Assembly (NCBI GenBank): GCA_965228415.1
Contig: OZ245814.1
Location: forward strand, 4,836,001 to 4,900,000
Origin: Agaribacillus sp965228415
GTDB lineage: Bacteria > Bacteroidota > Bacteroidia > Cytophagales > Cyclobacteriaceae
DNA length: 64,000 nt
Direction of reading: 5' to 3'
The notes under the pieces are model-generated. The model had not been told where the DNA came from. It made no database searches and worked only from the letters and a program-made list of their open reading frames with translations. The translations under genes were made by a program, and so were the position numbers. Shown here in pieces: positions 36,940 to 44,764 of the stretch (positions within the stretch are counted from its first letter, which is position 1; each line of letters opens with the position of its first letter).

Positions 36940-38040
36940 ATGGAAACCATTAAGTTTAACTGCCCTTCCTGCCAGCATAGTATTGAATTAAGTGCCTCCT
37001 TTGGTGGCAAAGAAGTGCCCTGCCCGGATTGTTCGAATAACATTCAAGTGCCGCCTGCCGCTCCTGGTTCGGGCAAAGAAAAGATTAATCCTCAACAAAT
37101 CCTGTACAGTAGTACGAGGCAGGCTAAAAACGTATTTGATGACTTACGGAAGATTAAATTCAAGGAGGAAGTCATACCCATTGATCAATCCAATATCCAG
37201 ATGTTGCTGCGCGATTATGCCTTTTGGGCAGTTACTTTGATGGGGGTGGTTCCACTACTTATCGTTACCGTTAATCAGTTGAATGCCCAGCTGACGCTAT
37301 TTGCTTTGTTTTTTGCCTTTGTATGGGGTGTAATCTTAAAGAGATTTGCTATAAATGACGATGGTGGTTGGATACTGCCCATTTCGTCGCTGTTCTTTAC
37401 AGGGGTCGTTGGCATTTGGTTATATCTTTTCATTTACCGGGTTTTTTTACCTGATTTTTACACGAACCTTTCAGATAGCAAGCATTCTTTTGTTTCTCTT
37501 ATTGGACTTATTTTCCAAGTGGGTATTTGGGAAGAAACAACGAAAGCCATTCCCTTATTGATGGTGGTTCTTTTGTTTAAATCTAAAATCAAGCCGATAC
37601 ACATGATTACTATTGGCGTATTTTCGGGATTGGGTTTTGCAGCGTTTGAGAATTTACACTACGGACAAAATGCAGTCAACAGGGCATTTTCCATGGCTAA
37701 TAACTATGGGGCAGTAGGATTGGAGTCCGGGGTGAAAGATGCCATGATCAACGTTATGCTTCGGGCGGTTTCCCTTGTTTTTTGCCATGCCGTTTGGTCT
37801 GGCATCGTAGCTTATTTTGTAGCCACAGCGGCAATCCGAAAGGAAAGGGTGGTGGCGCTAATCATTCTTGGTATCATGGTTGCTGCCTTCCTGCATGGCT
37901 TTTACAATTGGTTGCAGGGACACCAACAAACCATGGCCGCTTTGGTAGCCGGCTTTTCGTTTGTGTTGTTTTACGGTTACCTGATAAAGCTGAGAAGTAT
38001 GGGTGAGCTTTACGAATCCCAACAGCAGATGCTAAAGTGA
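36940..38040 (+). CDS. PrsW-like intramembrane protease with N-terminal zinc ribbon
   Basis: A 366-residue membrane protein. The N-terminus carries a zinc ribbon with CPSC (8-11) and CPDC (28-31). About eight hydrophobic segments follow, with PrsW family motifs: EETTK (198-202), FEN within GFAAFENLHYG (236-238) and a histidine in FCHAVWSGIV (283). PrsW proteases cut membrane-bound anti-sigma factors such as RsiW, so a role in regulated proteolysis is plausible. No obvious substrate is adjacent, although three anti-sigma or FecR-type targets could be elsewhere. It is a single gene, convergent with the FKBP gene. Confidence 0.85.
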   Translation: METIKFNCPSCQHSIELSASFGGKEVPCPDCSNNIQVPPAAPGSGKEKINPQQILYSSTRQAKNVFDDLRKIKFKEEVIPIDQSNIQMLLRDYAFWAVTLMGVVPLLIVTVNQLNAQLTLFALFFAFVWGVILKRFAINDDGGWILPISSLFFTGVVGIWLYLFIYRVFLPDFYTNLSDSKHSFVSLIGLIFQVGIWEETTKAIPLLMVVLLFKSKIKPIHMITIGVFSGLGFAAFENLHYGQNAVNRAFSMANNYGAVGLESGVKDAMINVMLRAVSLVFCHAVWSGIVAYFVATAAIRKERVVALIILGIMVAAFLHGFYNWLQGHQQTMAALVAGFSFVLFYGYLIKLRSMGELYESQQQMLK

Positions 38041-38157
38041 ACTGTACACGTTTCAGCAACACCCAATATTTAACCTGGCTTTGATAATAGACACTGGCCA
38101 AGTTCAGCCATCCTGACATCGTTAGTACAGGCCGGAACGACCAAATGCCAGGACCAT

Positions 38158-39141
38158 TTATTTAATGTCAGCCAACTCTATTTCAAAAACCAGCGGAGAA
38201 TAGGGTTCTATACTATTGGTTATTAATTCTTTATCAACCAGGTCATCCTTTATTTGAGTTGGGATGACGCGTGAACTTTCCCCATAAGCCAAATGTGAAG
38301 GCATGATGGCGATAATTTTCTCTCCCTCTTTCATCTTTTTTACAGCTTCGTCAAATCCTTTGATCGTAGAGTTCACACCAAGGATATATGAGAAGGGTGT
38401 GCCGGATTTGGTTTTATCAAAAACCTCGCCATCCAGGTATTTGCCTGTATAGTATACATCTATCCTGTTATTTTGCTTTGGAGAAGCCGCATTTGCATCA
38501 GCTGCACTAAGCGTTTTATAAAACAATCCTGAGGAAAGACTTTCCACATCCTCCAGCTGCTGTTCTTCTATGTAAGCCAGGATCATGTCCTCCTCAATTT
38601 TTTCCTGAATTTCGAGATCTTCAATTTTTGCCAGTTCCACATCGACAATCAGGGAGGAATTGGCAGGTATAAGTTGTTTGTAAGCGTAGTTGCCGTAAGC
38701 CAAATAAGAAGGAATATAGAATCTATAGATTTCCCCGGCTTTCATGGTGCTGATGGCCGAGTATAACCCGGAGGGAATTAAGGTTACCCGGTCTTTGTTA
38801 AATCCAATTTTGACGGGGCCATTCTTATCCGCCGTTGCGCTGTCTACCTTTTTCCCATTCAATAAAGACATATGATAATAAAAGGATACAACATCATCAT
38901 CCCTTACCGATGCGCCGGCGCTATTTTCTTTGGTTTTGGTAAAATAGTAATCGTTAACACTTCTTTCTGCCTGGATATTATTACTTTCCAGGTATTCTGT
39001 AATTAATTCATGATCTAACCTCACGCGCTTCTCAAAATCGGTTTCTTCGTCGTCAATGCAGCTTTGGGAAAGTGCACCCAGGATGACAAATCCAACAAGA
39101 CCTACCAGCTTACCACTAAAAATTCTTTTTCTGTTTTTCAT
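38158..39141 (-). CDS. Lipoprotein with two FKBP-type peptidyl-prolyl isomerase domains
   Basis: The start is taken as the ATG at 39141, giving a signal (KLVGLVGFVILGALSQSC) with an imperfect lipobox at cysteine 28. The 327-residue product has two FKBP modules. The first is divergent (DDDVVSFYYHMSLLNGKKVD, PSYLAYGNYAYKQLIPANSS). The second is canonical (NNRIDVYYTGKYLDGEVFDK, GVNSTIKGFDEAVKKMKEGE, IMPSHLAYGESS). It probably assists folding of envelope proteins at the membrane. The first domain may serve as a chaperone or binding unit rather than an isomerase. Confidence 0.88.
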   Translation of the reverse strand: MKNRKRIFSGKLVGLVGFVILGALSQSCIDDEETDFEKRVRLDHELITEYLESNNIQAERSVNDYYFTKTKENSAGASVRDDDVVSFYYHMSLLNGKKVDSATADKNGPVKIGFNKDRVTLIPSGLYSAISTMKAGEIYRFYIPSYLAYGNYAYKQLIPANSSLIVDVELAKIEDLEIQEKIEEDMILAYIEEQQLEDVESLSSGLFYKTLSAADANAASPKQNNRIDVYYTGKYLDGEVFDKTKSGTPFSYILGVNSTIKGFDEAVKKMKEGEKIIAIMPSHLAYGESSRVIPTQIKDDLVDKELITNSIEPYSPLVFEIELADIK

Positions 39142-39789
39142 AAATACTTCAGTTATCAATACCCTAAATAAAAAATAGTGAATACCACCATGCCGGATCA
39201 TTAAAGGTATGGTGGTTATTCAAATAAGCGTTCATTTTCTTGGACTCCTGAATTGGCCGAATGGTTGGAAATATCCAAAAAAACCATTTGACTTTTTTTA
39301 GTGATGGGGATAAAAATAGATTTTGTGCGGACCTAATTTAATGCGATGTGCTATCGCTTAATCTGCCATTTGTCTACCTAAAAACCTCTTGTATATTATT
39401 TGGTGATACTTAACGATGACAAAACGCAGGCCGGAGATTGAATAATTGAGGCGTAGCTTTGCAAAAGGGGAGCTATGAATTTTAAGGAAGTTTGATAAGG
39501 TGTTTTACTGGCAAGAAAGGCTGCTGGCTGCTTTAAATTAGCCATTTGGGTCCTTTTGTTTGCTATTAGTAAACAAAGTTTATTGGCTATTCCTTAGGCT
39601 ATAACATAATTATACCTACATTTGTGAAAGTTTTAGCATAAATAGTTCTGTCATAATTAGTGTCCCTCCAAAGAGAAATCCTTTTTATAATCGCTGATTT
39701 TAGCTGAATACAATAAACCCTGAAAAACGTTTTCCATTAGAAACAGATATGTGGTTGATGTTTAATTCAGACCTGTTGACACCACCAAA
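39142..39789 (+). promoter_or_regulatory. Long leader region of the cold-shock genes
   Basis: About 650 bases with no convincing gene. A TACATTTG at 39617-39624 fits the TAnnTTTG promoter box; if it is used, the transcript would have a leader of roughly 290 bases before the 39917 gene. Long, foldable leaders are a known feature of cold-shock messages, but the fold was not computed. Confidence 0.35.
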
Positions 39790-39873
39790 ATGGAAAACAA
39801 AAATTCATATAAAATCGCCGTGTTAAAAGATCAAAAAGCCCATTTTAAACAGATCAGTGGAATATCAAATTAA
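39790..39873 (+). CDS. Possible 27-residue small protein in cold-shock leader
   Basis: ATG to TAA frame of 27 codons (MENKNSYKIAVLKDQKAHFK...), charged and lysine-rich, 44 bases ahead of the next gene and in the same direction. Its position suggests either a leader peptide or a genuine tiny protein. There is no comparative evidence. Confidence 0.25.
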   Translation: MENKNSYKIAVLKDQKAHFKQISGISN

Positions 39874-39916
39874 GCAAACAGGGAAAGTATTTACATTTTT
39901 GAACTAATAAAAATTT

Positions 39917-40126
39917 ATGGCAAGATCAAACAATAGTTTCATCAAGAAACAAAAGGCAGATAACAAGAGAAAGAAGAGACTGGAAAAACTTGAGAAAAAA
40001 CAAAATAAAACCAAGGATCCATCCGCGGGTTCGCTGGATAACATGATCGTCTATGTAGATGAAGAAGGCAATTTCACATCGGAGCCGCCGGAACAAAAAA
40101 AAATAATGAATAATAAAAACAAATAA
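39917..40126 (+). CDS. Small basic protein of the cold-shock operon
   Basis: A 69-residue very lysine-rich protein: a coiled, basic N-terminal half (SFIKKQKADNKRKKRLEKLE) then GSLDNMIVYVDEEGNFTSEP. The second half resembles the short conserved segment (SLEDMIAYVDENG type) seen next to or fused with cold-shock domains in other Bacteroidota, as I recall it. It lies eight bases before the cold-shock gene, so the two are cotranscribed. It may bind RNA or ribosomes through the basic part; that is inference. Confidence 0.7.
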   Translation: MARSNNSFIKKQKADNKRKKRLEKLEKKQNKTKDPSAGSLDNMIVYVDEEGNFTSEPPEQKKIMNNKNK

Positions 40127-40134
40127 ATAAAATT

Positions 40135-40329
40135 ATGAAAGAAGGAACAGTAAAGTTTTTTAATAGAGCCAAAGGTTTTGGTTTTATTCAGGTAGCAGAT
40201 TCAGATGAAGATATCTTTGTACATGAGTCTGGCCTGCAAGATGAGATCTACGAAAACAATAAAGTACAATTTGATGTTGAACAGGGCAAGAAGGGTTTGA
40301 ATGCGGTGAATGTAAAAGTGATTGGTTAA
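40135..40329 (+). CDS. Cold-shock protein (CspA family)
   Basis: A 64-residue single cold-shock domain with RNP1 (KGFGFI) and RNP2 (DIFVH): MKEGTVKFFNRAKGFGFIQV, then FVHESGLQDEIYENNKVQFD. It is a cytoplasmic single-stranded RNA/DNA-binding protein that melts RNA structure, used in cold or growth control. It is coupled to the small basic protein gene upstream and followed by a short hairpin. Confidence 0.96.
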   Translation: MKEGTVKFFNRAKGFGFIQVADSDEDIFVHESGLQDEIYENNKVQFDVEQGKKGLNAVNVKVIG

Positions 40330-40350
40330 GACTGTGTCTGATCATTAAAG

Positions 40351-40374
40351 GCTATCTACCGGATAGCATTTTAA
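40351..40374 (+). terminator. Weak intrinsic terminator after cold-shock gene
   Basis: GCTATC (40351-40356) and GATAGC (40362-40367) form a six-bp stem with a five-base loop, followed by ATTTTAA. It starts 21 bases after the cold-shock stop codon. The stem is short, so this is tentative. Confidence 0.4.
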
Positions 40375-40653
40375 GTGAGATTACAAGCAATTAATAAGTT
40401 GTATTGACCAGATGGGGCAGATGTTATACCATAGTCCCTTGAATCAAATCAAAGAGTTATAAAAAATCTCAGACAAATTAACAAGCAAGTACCTATGGGT
40501 ATTGTGTCGGGTAAAGAAACTTTAAGCCAGTGGCAACAAAGTTTCCTTGCCCGGATCTGAAGCCCGAGAGACCAGCGTATCCACAGCGCCCTCAGAAGAA
40601 ACCCGTATCTTCAAGTAATTAGCTGAAGCTAATCATAAACTCCTATTGGATTT
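40375..40653 (+). other. Noncoding gap between cold-shock gene and permease
   Basis: About 280 bases between convergent genes. No frame, strong hairpin or repeat was recognised. Confidence 0.4.
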
Positions 40654-43242
40654 TTATTCATGCTTCAGGCATTGTGCGGGATTGGCGCGGGCTGCCTTAA
40701 TCGTTTGAATACCTGCTGTAAACCAGGCAATTAACAAGGCAAAAGATCCTGCGCCGGCAAAGAACCACCATTTTAAATCAATACGGTAGGCAAAGCTTTC
40801 TAACCAATTGGAGGCAACAAAATAGCTTAGCGGCAATGCAATAACAATGGCAATTAACACCATTTTGGTAAAGTCGCCTGATAAATGGCGGATAATACCA
40901 AATGTACTTAGGCCCAGTATTTTCCTGATGCCAATTTCTTTTATTCTTCTTTGAGTATCGAAGATCGTGAGGCCGGATAATCCCAGACAAGATATCAGGA
41001 TGGCAAGTCCGGCAAAGTAACGGGATAAGGTGGCGATCCTTTGTTCGGCCACATATTGCACCTGGTAATCCTGGTCCAGAAACTTGTAGTCAAAGGAAAA
41101 GCCCGGATTGAACGCCTGATAAAATTCCTGGAGATCTTTAACTGTTTCCCGTTCTCTTCCGGCTTTGATCCTGACCATTAACCTGTCTGTCCTTCCTTGC
41201 CATAAAGCTATGACGACCGGTTTTATGTTTTCGTGAAGTGATTCGAAATGAAAGTTTTTGGCCACACCAATGATCTTCCTGTCATCGAAACCCCAATCAA
41301 CAGATTTCCCGACCGGGTCTTTTAATCCCATAAGATCAATAGCGGCTTCGTTAAAAATGAGGTTTTTCCAATCATCGCCAAATTCCCTGGCAAAGCTTCT
41401 TCCCGATAGCATTTCTATGCCAAGAGTTTCTATCATGTCATAGTTGACGGCTATTACTTCAAATTCGGTCTGGTCTTCGGGGTCTCTTCCTTCCCAGTTA
41501 AATCCTCCAACACCCCATGTGTGACCCGCCAGGTTATGCCGGATGCTGGAGGCGTTGATAACACCTGGCCGGCGTCTGATTTCAGAAAGGAAGGTTTCAA
41601 GCGGTGTGGACTTCAAAAGTTTGCCTTCTCTTTTAAACGAGATAATATTGTCTCTGTTAAAACCCAGGTTTTTTGTTTGTATAAATTCAATTTGCTTGTA
41701 TATCACCAAAACCGATAAAATCAAAATTACCGATATAGCAAACTGAAAGATCACCAATCCTTCGCGAACCCATAATCCCCCTATGGTGTTATTGATTTTC
41801 CCTTTCAGGGTGGGTGCCGGTTTAAAACCGGAAAGGTATAATGCGGGATAACTACCGGATATCAGACCTGTAATCAGGGTGATTCCCAGCAAAGACACAA
41901 CAAGAGAATAATTAAAATTTAAAACCAATTGCTTTCCGGTGATTTCATTGAATTGAGGCAATAGAAGAAAAACGAGGGTTATGGCTAATATGAGTGATAA
42001 AAAGGCCATGGCCAGTGACTCATTTAAGTACTGAAACACAAGTGACTTTCGACCTGCCCCGACGGCTTTTTTTATGCCCACTTCCTTTATTCTCCTGGAC
42101 GCTTTGGCAGTGGACAGGTTCATAAAATTAATACAGGCAATGACTAGTATAAAAATGGCAATAATAGAAAATAGCCTGACATATTCTATCCTTCCGCCGG
42201 CTTGTACCCCGTCCTTATATTTACCATATAGATATTTTTCGGAATAGCGTTTTATAAATGGTTTTCGGAACGTAATGCGGTTGTTTGTTTTGACCTTGAT
42301 ATAATCAGCGATTTTACGGTTGAATGCTTCCGTGTTGGCACCAGCTTTTAGAATCAGATAAACGCGATTACCTGTGTTCCCCCATTTTAAGACGCTTGGA
42401 TACATTTCTTCATAAAGCTCATAGGATAAGGCAAAGTCAAACCGGTCGGAAGCATTTGGAGGGGCTGTTTTATAAATACCTGAAATAAAGAATTGTTTTT
42501 CACGCTCAAATTCTATGACCTGACCAAGCAGGTTTTCAGTTGTATTAAATAATTTCATGGCCAGCGCCTCCGAGATTACAATCGCGTTTTTATCCAATAG
42601 CATACGCGATTTGTCACCGTGAATAAAATGATACGAGAAAACGTTGAAAAAATCCTTGCTGACGTAATGCCCCCTTGCTCTGATATGGTTCGCGCCCGCT
42701 GAAAGAGAAATATTTTCAGCCGGATCACCAGTAGCTGCGGCGTAGACTACCTCCGGCATTTCCGAGGCCAGCGCCGTCGCCATAAGTCCACTAGTCGCGG
42801 GCGAGGTCCAGATACCGTAGGACCGGTCATGGTGTTCCATCACCTGGAAAAGCTGGCGATCTTTTTGATAAAACTTATCGACACGCAACTCATCGTCCAC
42901 CCATAGATAAATAAAAAGAGTGCAGGCCATACCAGTAGACAAACCAATCAAATTAACCAGAAACGAGGTTTTATATCGCTTGAAAGTCCGATAAGTCAGC
43001 AGGAAGTTGTGGCGGAAGATAGCCTGGTGATTTGAGTGATAACTTTTTTTTAACGACCTGATAAACACAGGTCTGAAGAACTTGATTACATTCCTGACAA
43101 ATTTCCAGTTAGCCCTGGTTGGAGATTTTTTGTAGTCGTCTTCATACAACTCGATCAGATCTCCCTCAATTTCTTCCAGGTACTCTTTCCGGCAAAACCA
43201 GCGCAGGAATTTCAAAGCGTTTTTGGGAGGAACAGGTTTCAT
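40654..43242 (-). CDS. MacB/FtsX-type ABC transporter permease
   Basis: An 862-residue inner-membrane protein of the MacB-like permease family without its own ATPase. A short N-terminal extension (residues 1-80: FLRWFCRKEYLEEIEGDLIE) is the permease prefix domain usually linked to PadR regulators. Then come a membrane helix with a periplasmic MacB core, FtsX helices around residue 370-470 (IIAIFILVIACINFMNLSTA), a second core, and the final three helices (GLAILISCLGLSGLTIFDTQ, RRIKEIGIRKILGLS). Its start overlaps the PadR stop by one base. The cargo is unknown; related pairs export or respond to antimicrobial compounds. Confidence 0.9.
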   Translation of the reverse strand: MKPVPPKNALKFLRWFCRKEYLEEIEGDLIELYEDDYKKSPTRANWKFVRNVIKFFRPVFIRSLKKSYHSNHQAIFRHNFLLTYRTFKRYKTSFLVNLIGLSTGMACTLFIYLWVDDELRVDKFYQKDRQLFQVMEHHDRSYGIWTSPATSGLMATALASEMPEVVYAAATGDPAENISLSAGANHIRARGHYVSKDFFNVFSYHFIHGDKSRMLLDKNAIVISEALAMKLFNTTENLLGQVIEFEREKQFFISGIYKTAPPNASDRFDFALSYELYEEMYPSVLKWGNTGNRVYLILKAGANTEAFNRKIADYIKVKTNNRITFRKPFIKRYSEKYLYGKYKDGVQAGGRIEYVRLFSIIAIFILVIACINFMNLSTAKASRRIKEVGIKKAVGAGRKSLVFQYLNESLAMAFLSLILAITLVFLLLPQFNEITGKQLVLNFNYSLVVSLLGITLITGLISGSYPALYLSGFKPAPTLKGKINNTIGGLWVREGLVIFQFAISVILILSVLVIYKQIEFIQTKNLGFNRDNIISFKREGKLLKSTPLETFLSEIRRRPGVINASSIRHNLAGHTWGVGGFNWEGRDPEDQTEFEVIAVNYDMIETLGIEMLSGRSFAREFGDDWKNLIFNEAAIDLMGLKDPVGKSVDWGFDDRKIIGVAKNFHFESLHENIKPVVIALWQGRTDRLMVRIKAGRERETVKDLQEFYQAFNPGFSFDYKFLDQDYQVQYVAEQRIATLSRYFAGLAILISCLGLSGLTIFDTQRRIKEIGIRKILGLSTFGIIRHLSGDFTKMVLIAIVIALPLSYFVASNWLESFAYRIDLKWWFFAGAGSFALLIAWFTAGIQTIKAARANPAQCLKHE

Positions 43243-43568
43243 TAACCAAAAGAAATTTTAGGGATCAGCTGATAAATACTATTCCTTAACGCATACTGAT
43301 CATCCAGCATCCTTTTTCCGAGTGCCGTAACCACATAAAACTTTTTTCTCCTGCCACCACGTTCATTGGTAATCCCACCAAAGCTTGATTTGACAAACCC
43401 CTTGTTCTCCATGCGCTTCAATGCTACATGAATGGCACTTATATTTAGCTTTTTGTCTAATTTTTCTTCCAGTTTCTCAAGAATTAAAACACCGTAGGCT
43501 TTATCATGCAAAGCAGCTACCATCAATAACACCAATTCTTCAAATTCTCCAAGTGAATGTTGAACCAT
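43242..43568 (-). CDS. PadR-family transcriptional regulator
   Basis: A 108-residue winged-helix repressor: LGEFEELVLLMVAALHDKAY, GVLILEKLEEKL and the wing with GRRKKFYVVTALGKRML. It is translated just before the MacB-like permease with a one-base stop/start overlap, the standard pairing in Bacteroidota. It probably represses this operon and is released by a small-molecule ligand. Confidence 0.93.
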   Translation of the reverse strand: MVQHSLGEFEELVLLMVAALHDKAYGVLILEKLEEKLDKKLNISAIHVALKRMENKGFVKSSFGGITNERGGRRKKFYVVTALGKRMLDDQYALRNSIYQLIPKISFG

Positions 43569-43748
43569 GATCAGATTATTTACTTAACAAGTATGAATAT
43601 AATATATTAATTTCACTTTTGCTAAGTAAACTATTTAATTTTTGAAAATTGCGAAGAGGACCAATGAATTTTTTAAGGCCTCGATGCCGCAATGGATCTG
43701 ACCAAAGGATCTTTTAAATTCCGGCTCAAAAAGAAAAATGTACAATAC

Positions 43749-43772
43749 AAAAAAGACGCCCCTGGGGGCGCC
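43749..43772 (-). terminator. Intrinsic terminator of the 43.8-kb lipoprotein gene
   Basis: A perfect GC-rich stem CGCCCC/GGGGCG with a TG loop (43757-43770), followed on the minus strand by six Ts. It is 70 bases past the stop codon. Confidence 0.85.
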
Positions 43773-43842
43773 TCCATGATATTAAGAATTGGAAATTATT
43801 TTATTGTTTGGAATGGCTGCTATGAGCCGGCGTTTTAATAGC

Positions 43843-44499
43843 CTAGTCCAGATCTAGTTCCATATAGCCACCTATATTGGCTTCAATCGCTTCGGAACCA
43901 TTGTACCAAAACCCTTTTAACTCTGCTTTTTGGCTATTGTACGTCAAGTCGAATTGGAATGTCACAAAAGAGCTCCCTCCGTCAAAAGTTAATACAGTAG
44001 TAATGGTTTTTCCATCAAGGGTCCAGTCACCTGTTCCGGTACCTCCAGCCACAGTTGAGGTAGTTGAACCATCCTCTTTGAAGTCTATGGTGATGTCCTT
44101 AGTCACGACTGTGGAGTTTGGGTCAGTATTATATGCACCGGTGAAATCCCCCATAAATTTATTTTCAATTTCCAGGGTCACGGTGGTCTGACCAATGGAA
44201 TTTATAGCGACTGCTGTTACAGTGTTTGTACCAAGTGGAAGGCTCTTTCTCCAATGTACTGTTCCGTTATCGCTGTCTATATAAAGGCCCTCTGTTGATC
44301 CTGACAAAGAAATGTTTCCTACTTCCCCATTCCAGTTCAATGTTGGAAGGCCTGAATTACCATCATCGTGAAAATCAGTGGTGAAGTTAGTCTCGCTATA
44401 TGTAAGCGATGGTCCGACTGGTTGTGGCTCCTCATCTTTTTTAGAGCAGGAAGCGAATACTACAGTAGCTATCAACAATGCAAATTTTAAAGTTTTCAT
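43843..44499 (-). CDS. Lipoprotein of unknown function
   Basis: The start is the ATG at 44499 (MKTLKFALLIATVVFASCSKK), a lipoprotein signal with cysteine 18; the frame is open 20 codons further but without signal character. The 218-residue mature region is beta-rich with Asp/Thr/Gly-rich strands (LPTLNWNGEVGNISLSG, GNISLSGSTEGLYIDSDNGT, TVTLEIENKFMGDFTGAY), suggesting an immunoglobulin-like or lipocalin-like surface protein. I do not recognise a family. It is a single gene with its own terminator. Confidence 0.7.
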   Translation of the reverse strand: MKTLKFALLIATVVFASCSKKDEEPQPVGPSLTYSETNFTTDFHDDGNSGLPTLNWNGEVGNISLSGSTEGLYIDSDNGTVHWRKSLPLGTNTVTAVAINSIGQTTVTLEIENKFMGDFTGAYNTDPNSTVVTKDITIDFKEDGSTTSTVAGGTGTGDWTLDGKTITTVLTFDGGSSFVTFQFDLTYNSQKAELKGFWYNGSEAIEANIGGYMELDLD

Positions 44500-44764
44500 G
44501 ATCTTATAATTTTTTTGATATAATATTTTCGAATTATTTACCTCTTGGTACACCCCCACTTGAAAAACCTAACCGGTTGTTGAAAAAAAATTTAAATTTT
44601 CTAAAATCTTTTTTGCTGAATCGTTTTTCCCACCAGATATTTTTCATCCTCATACAACCTTTTGAGCGCTTGGCAGCACTTTAGGTCAGGATAGCTTTTG
44701 AAAGCCGGCAGATTGCAGGTATTTGTTTGAAACTGGCTTCTATTCAATTGTAAACACAACTGAT

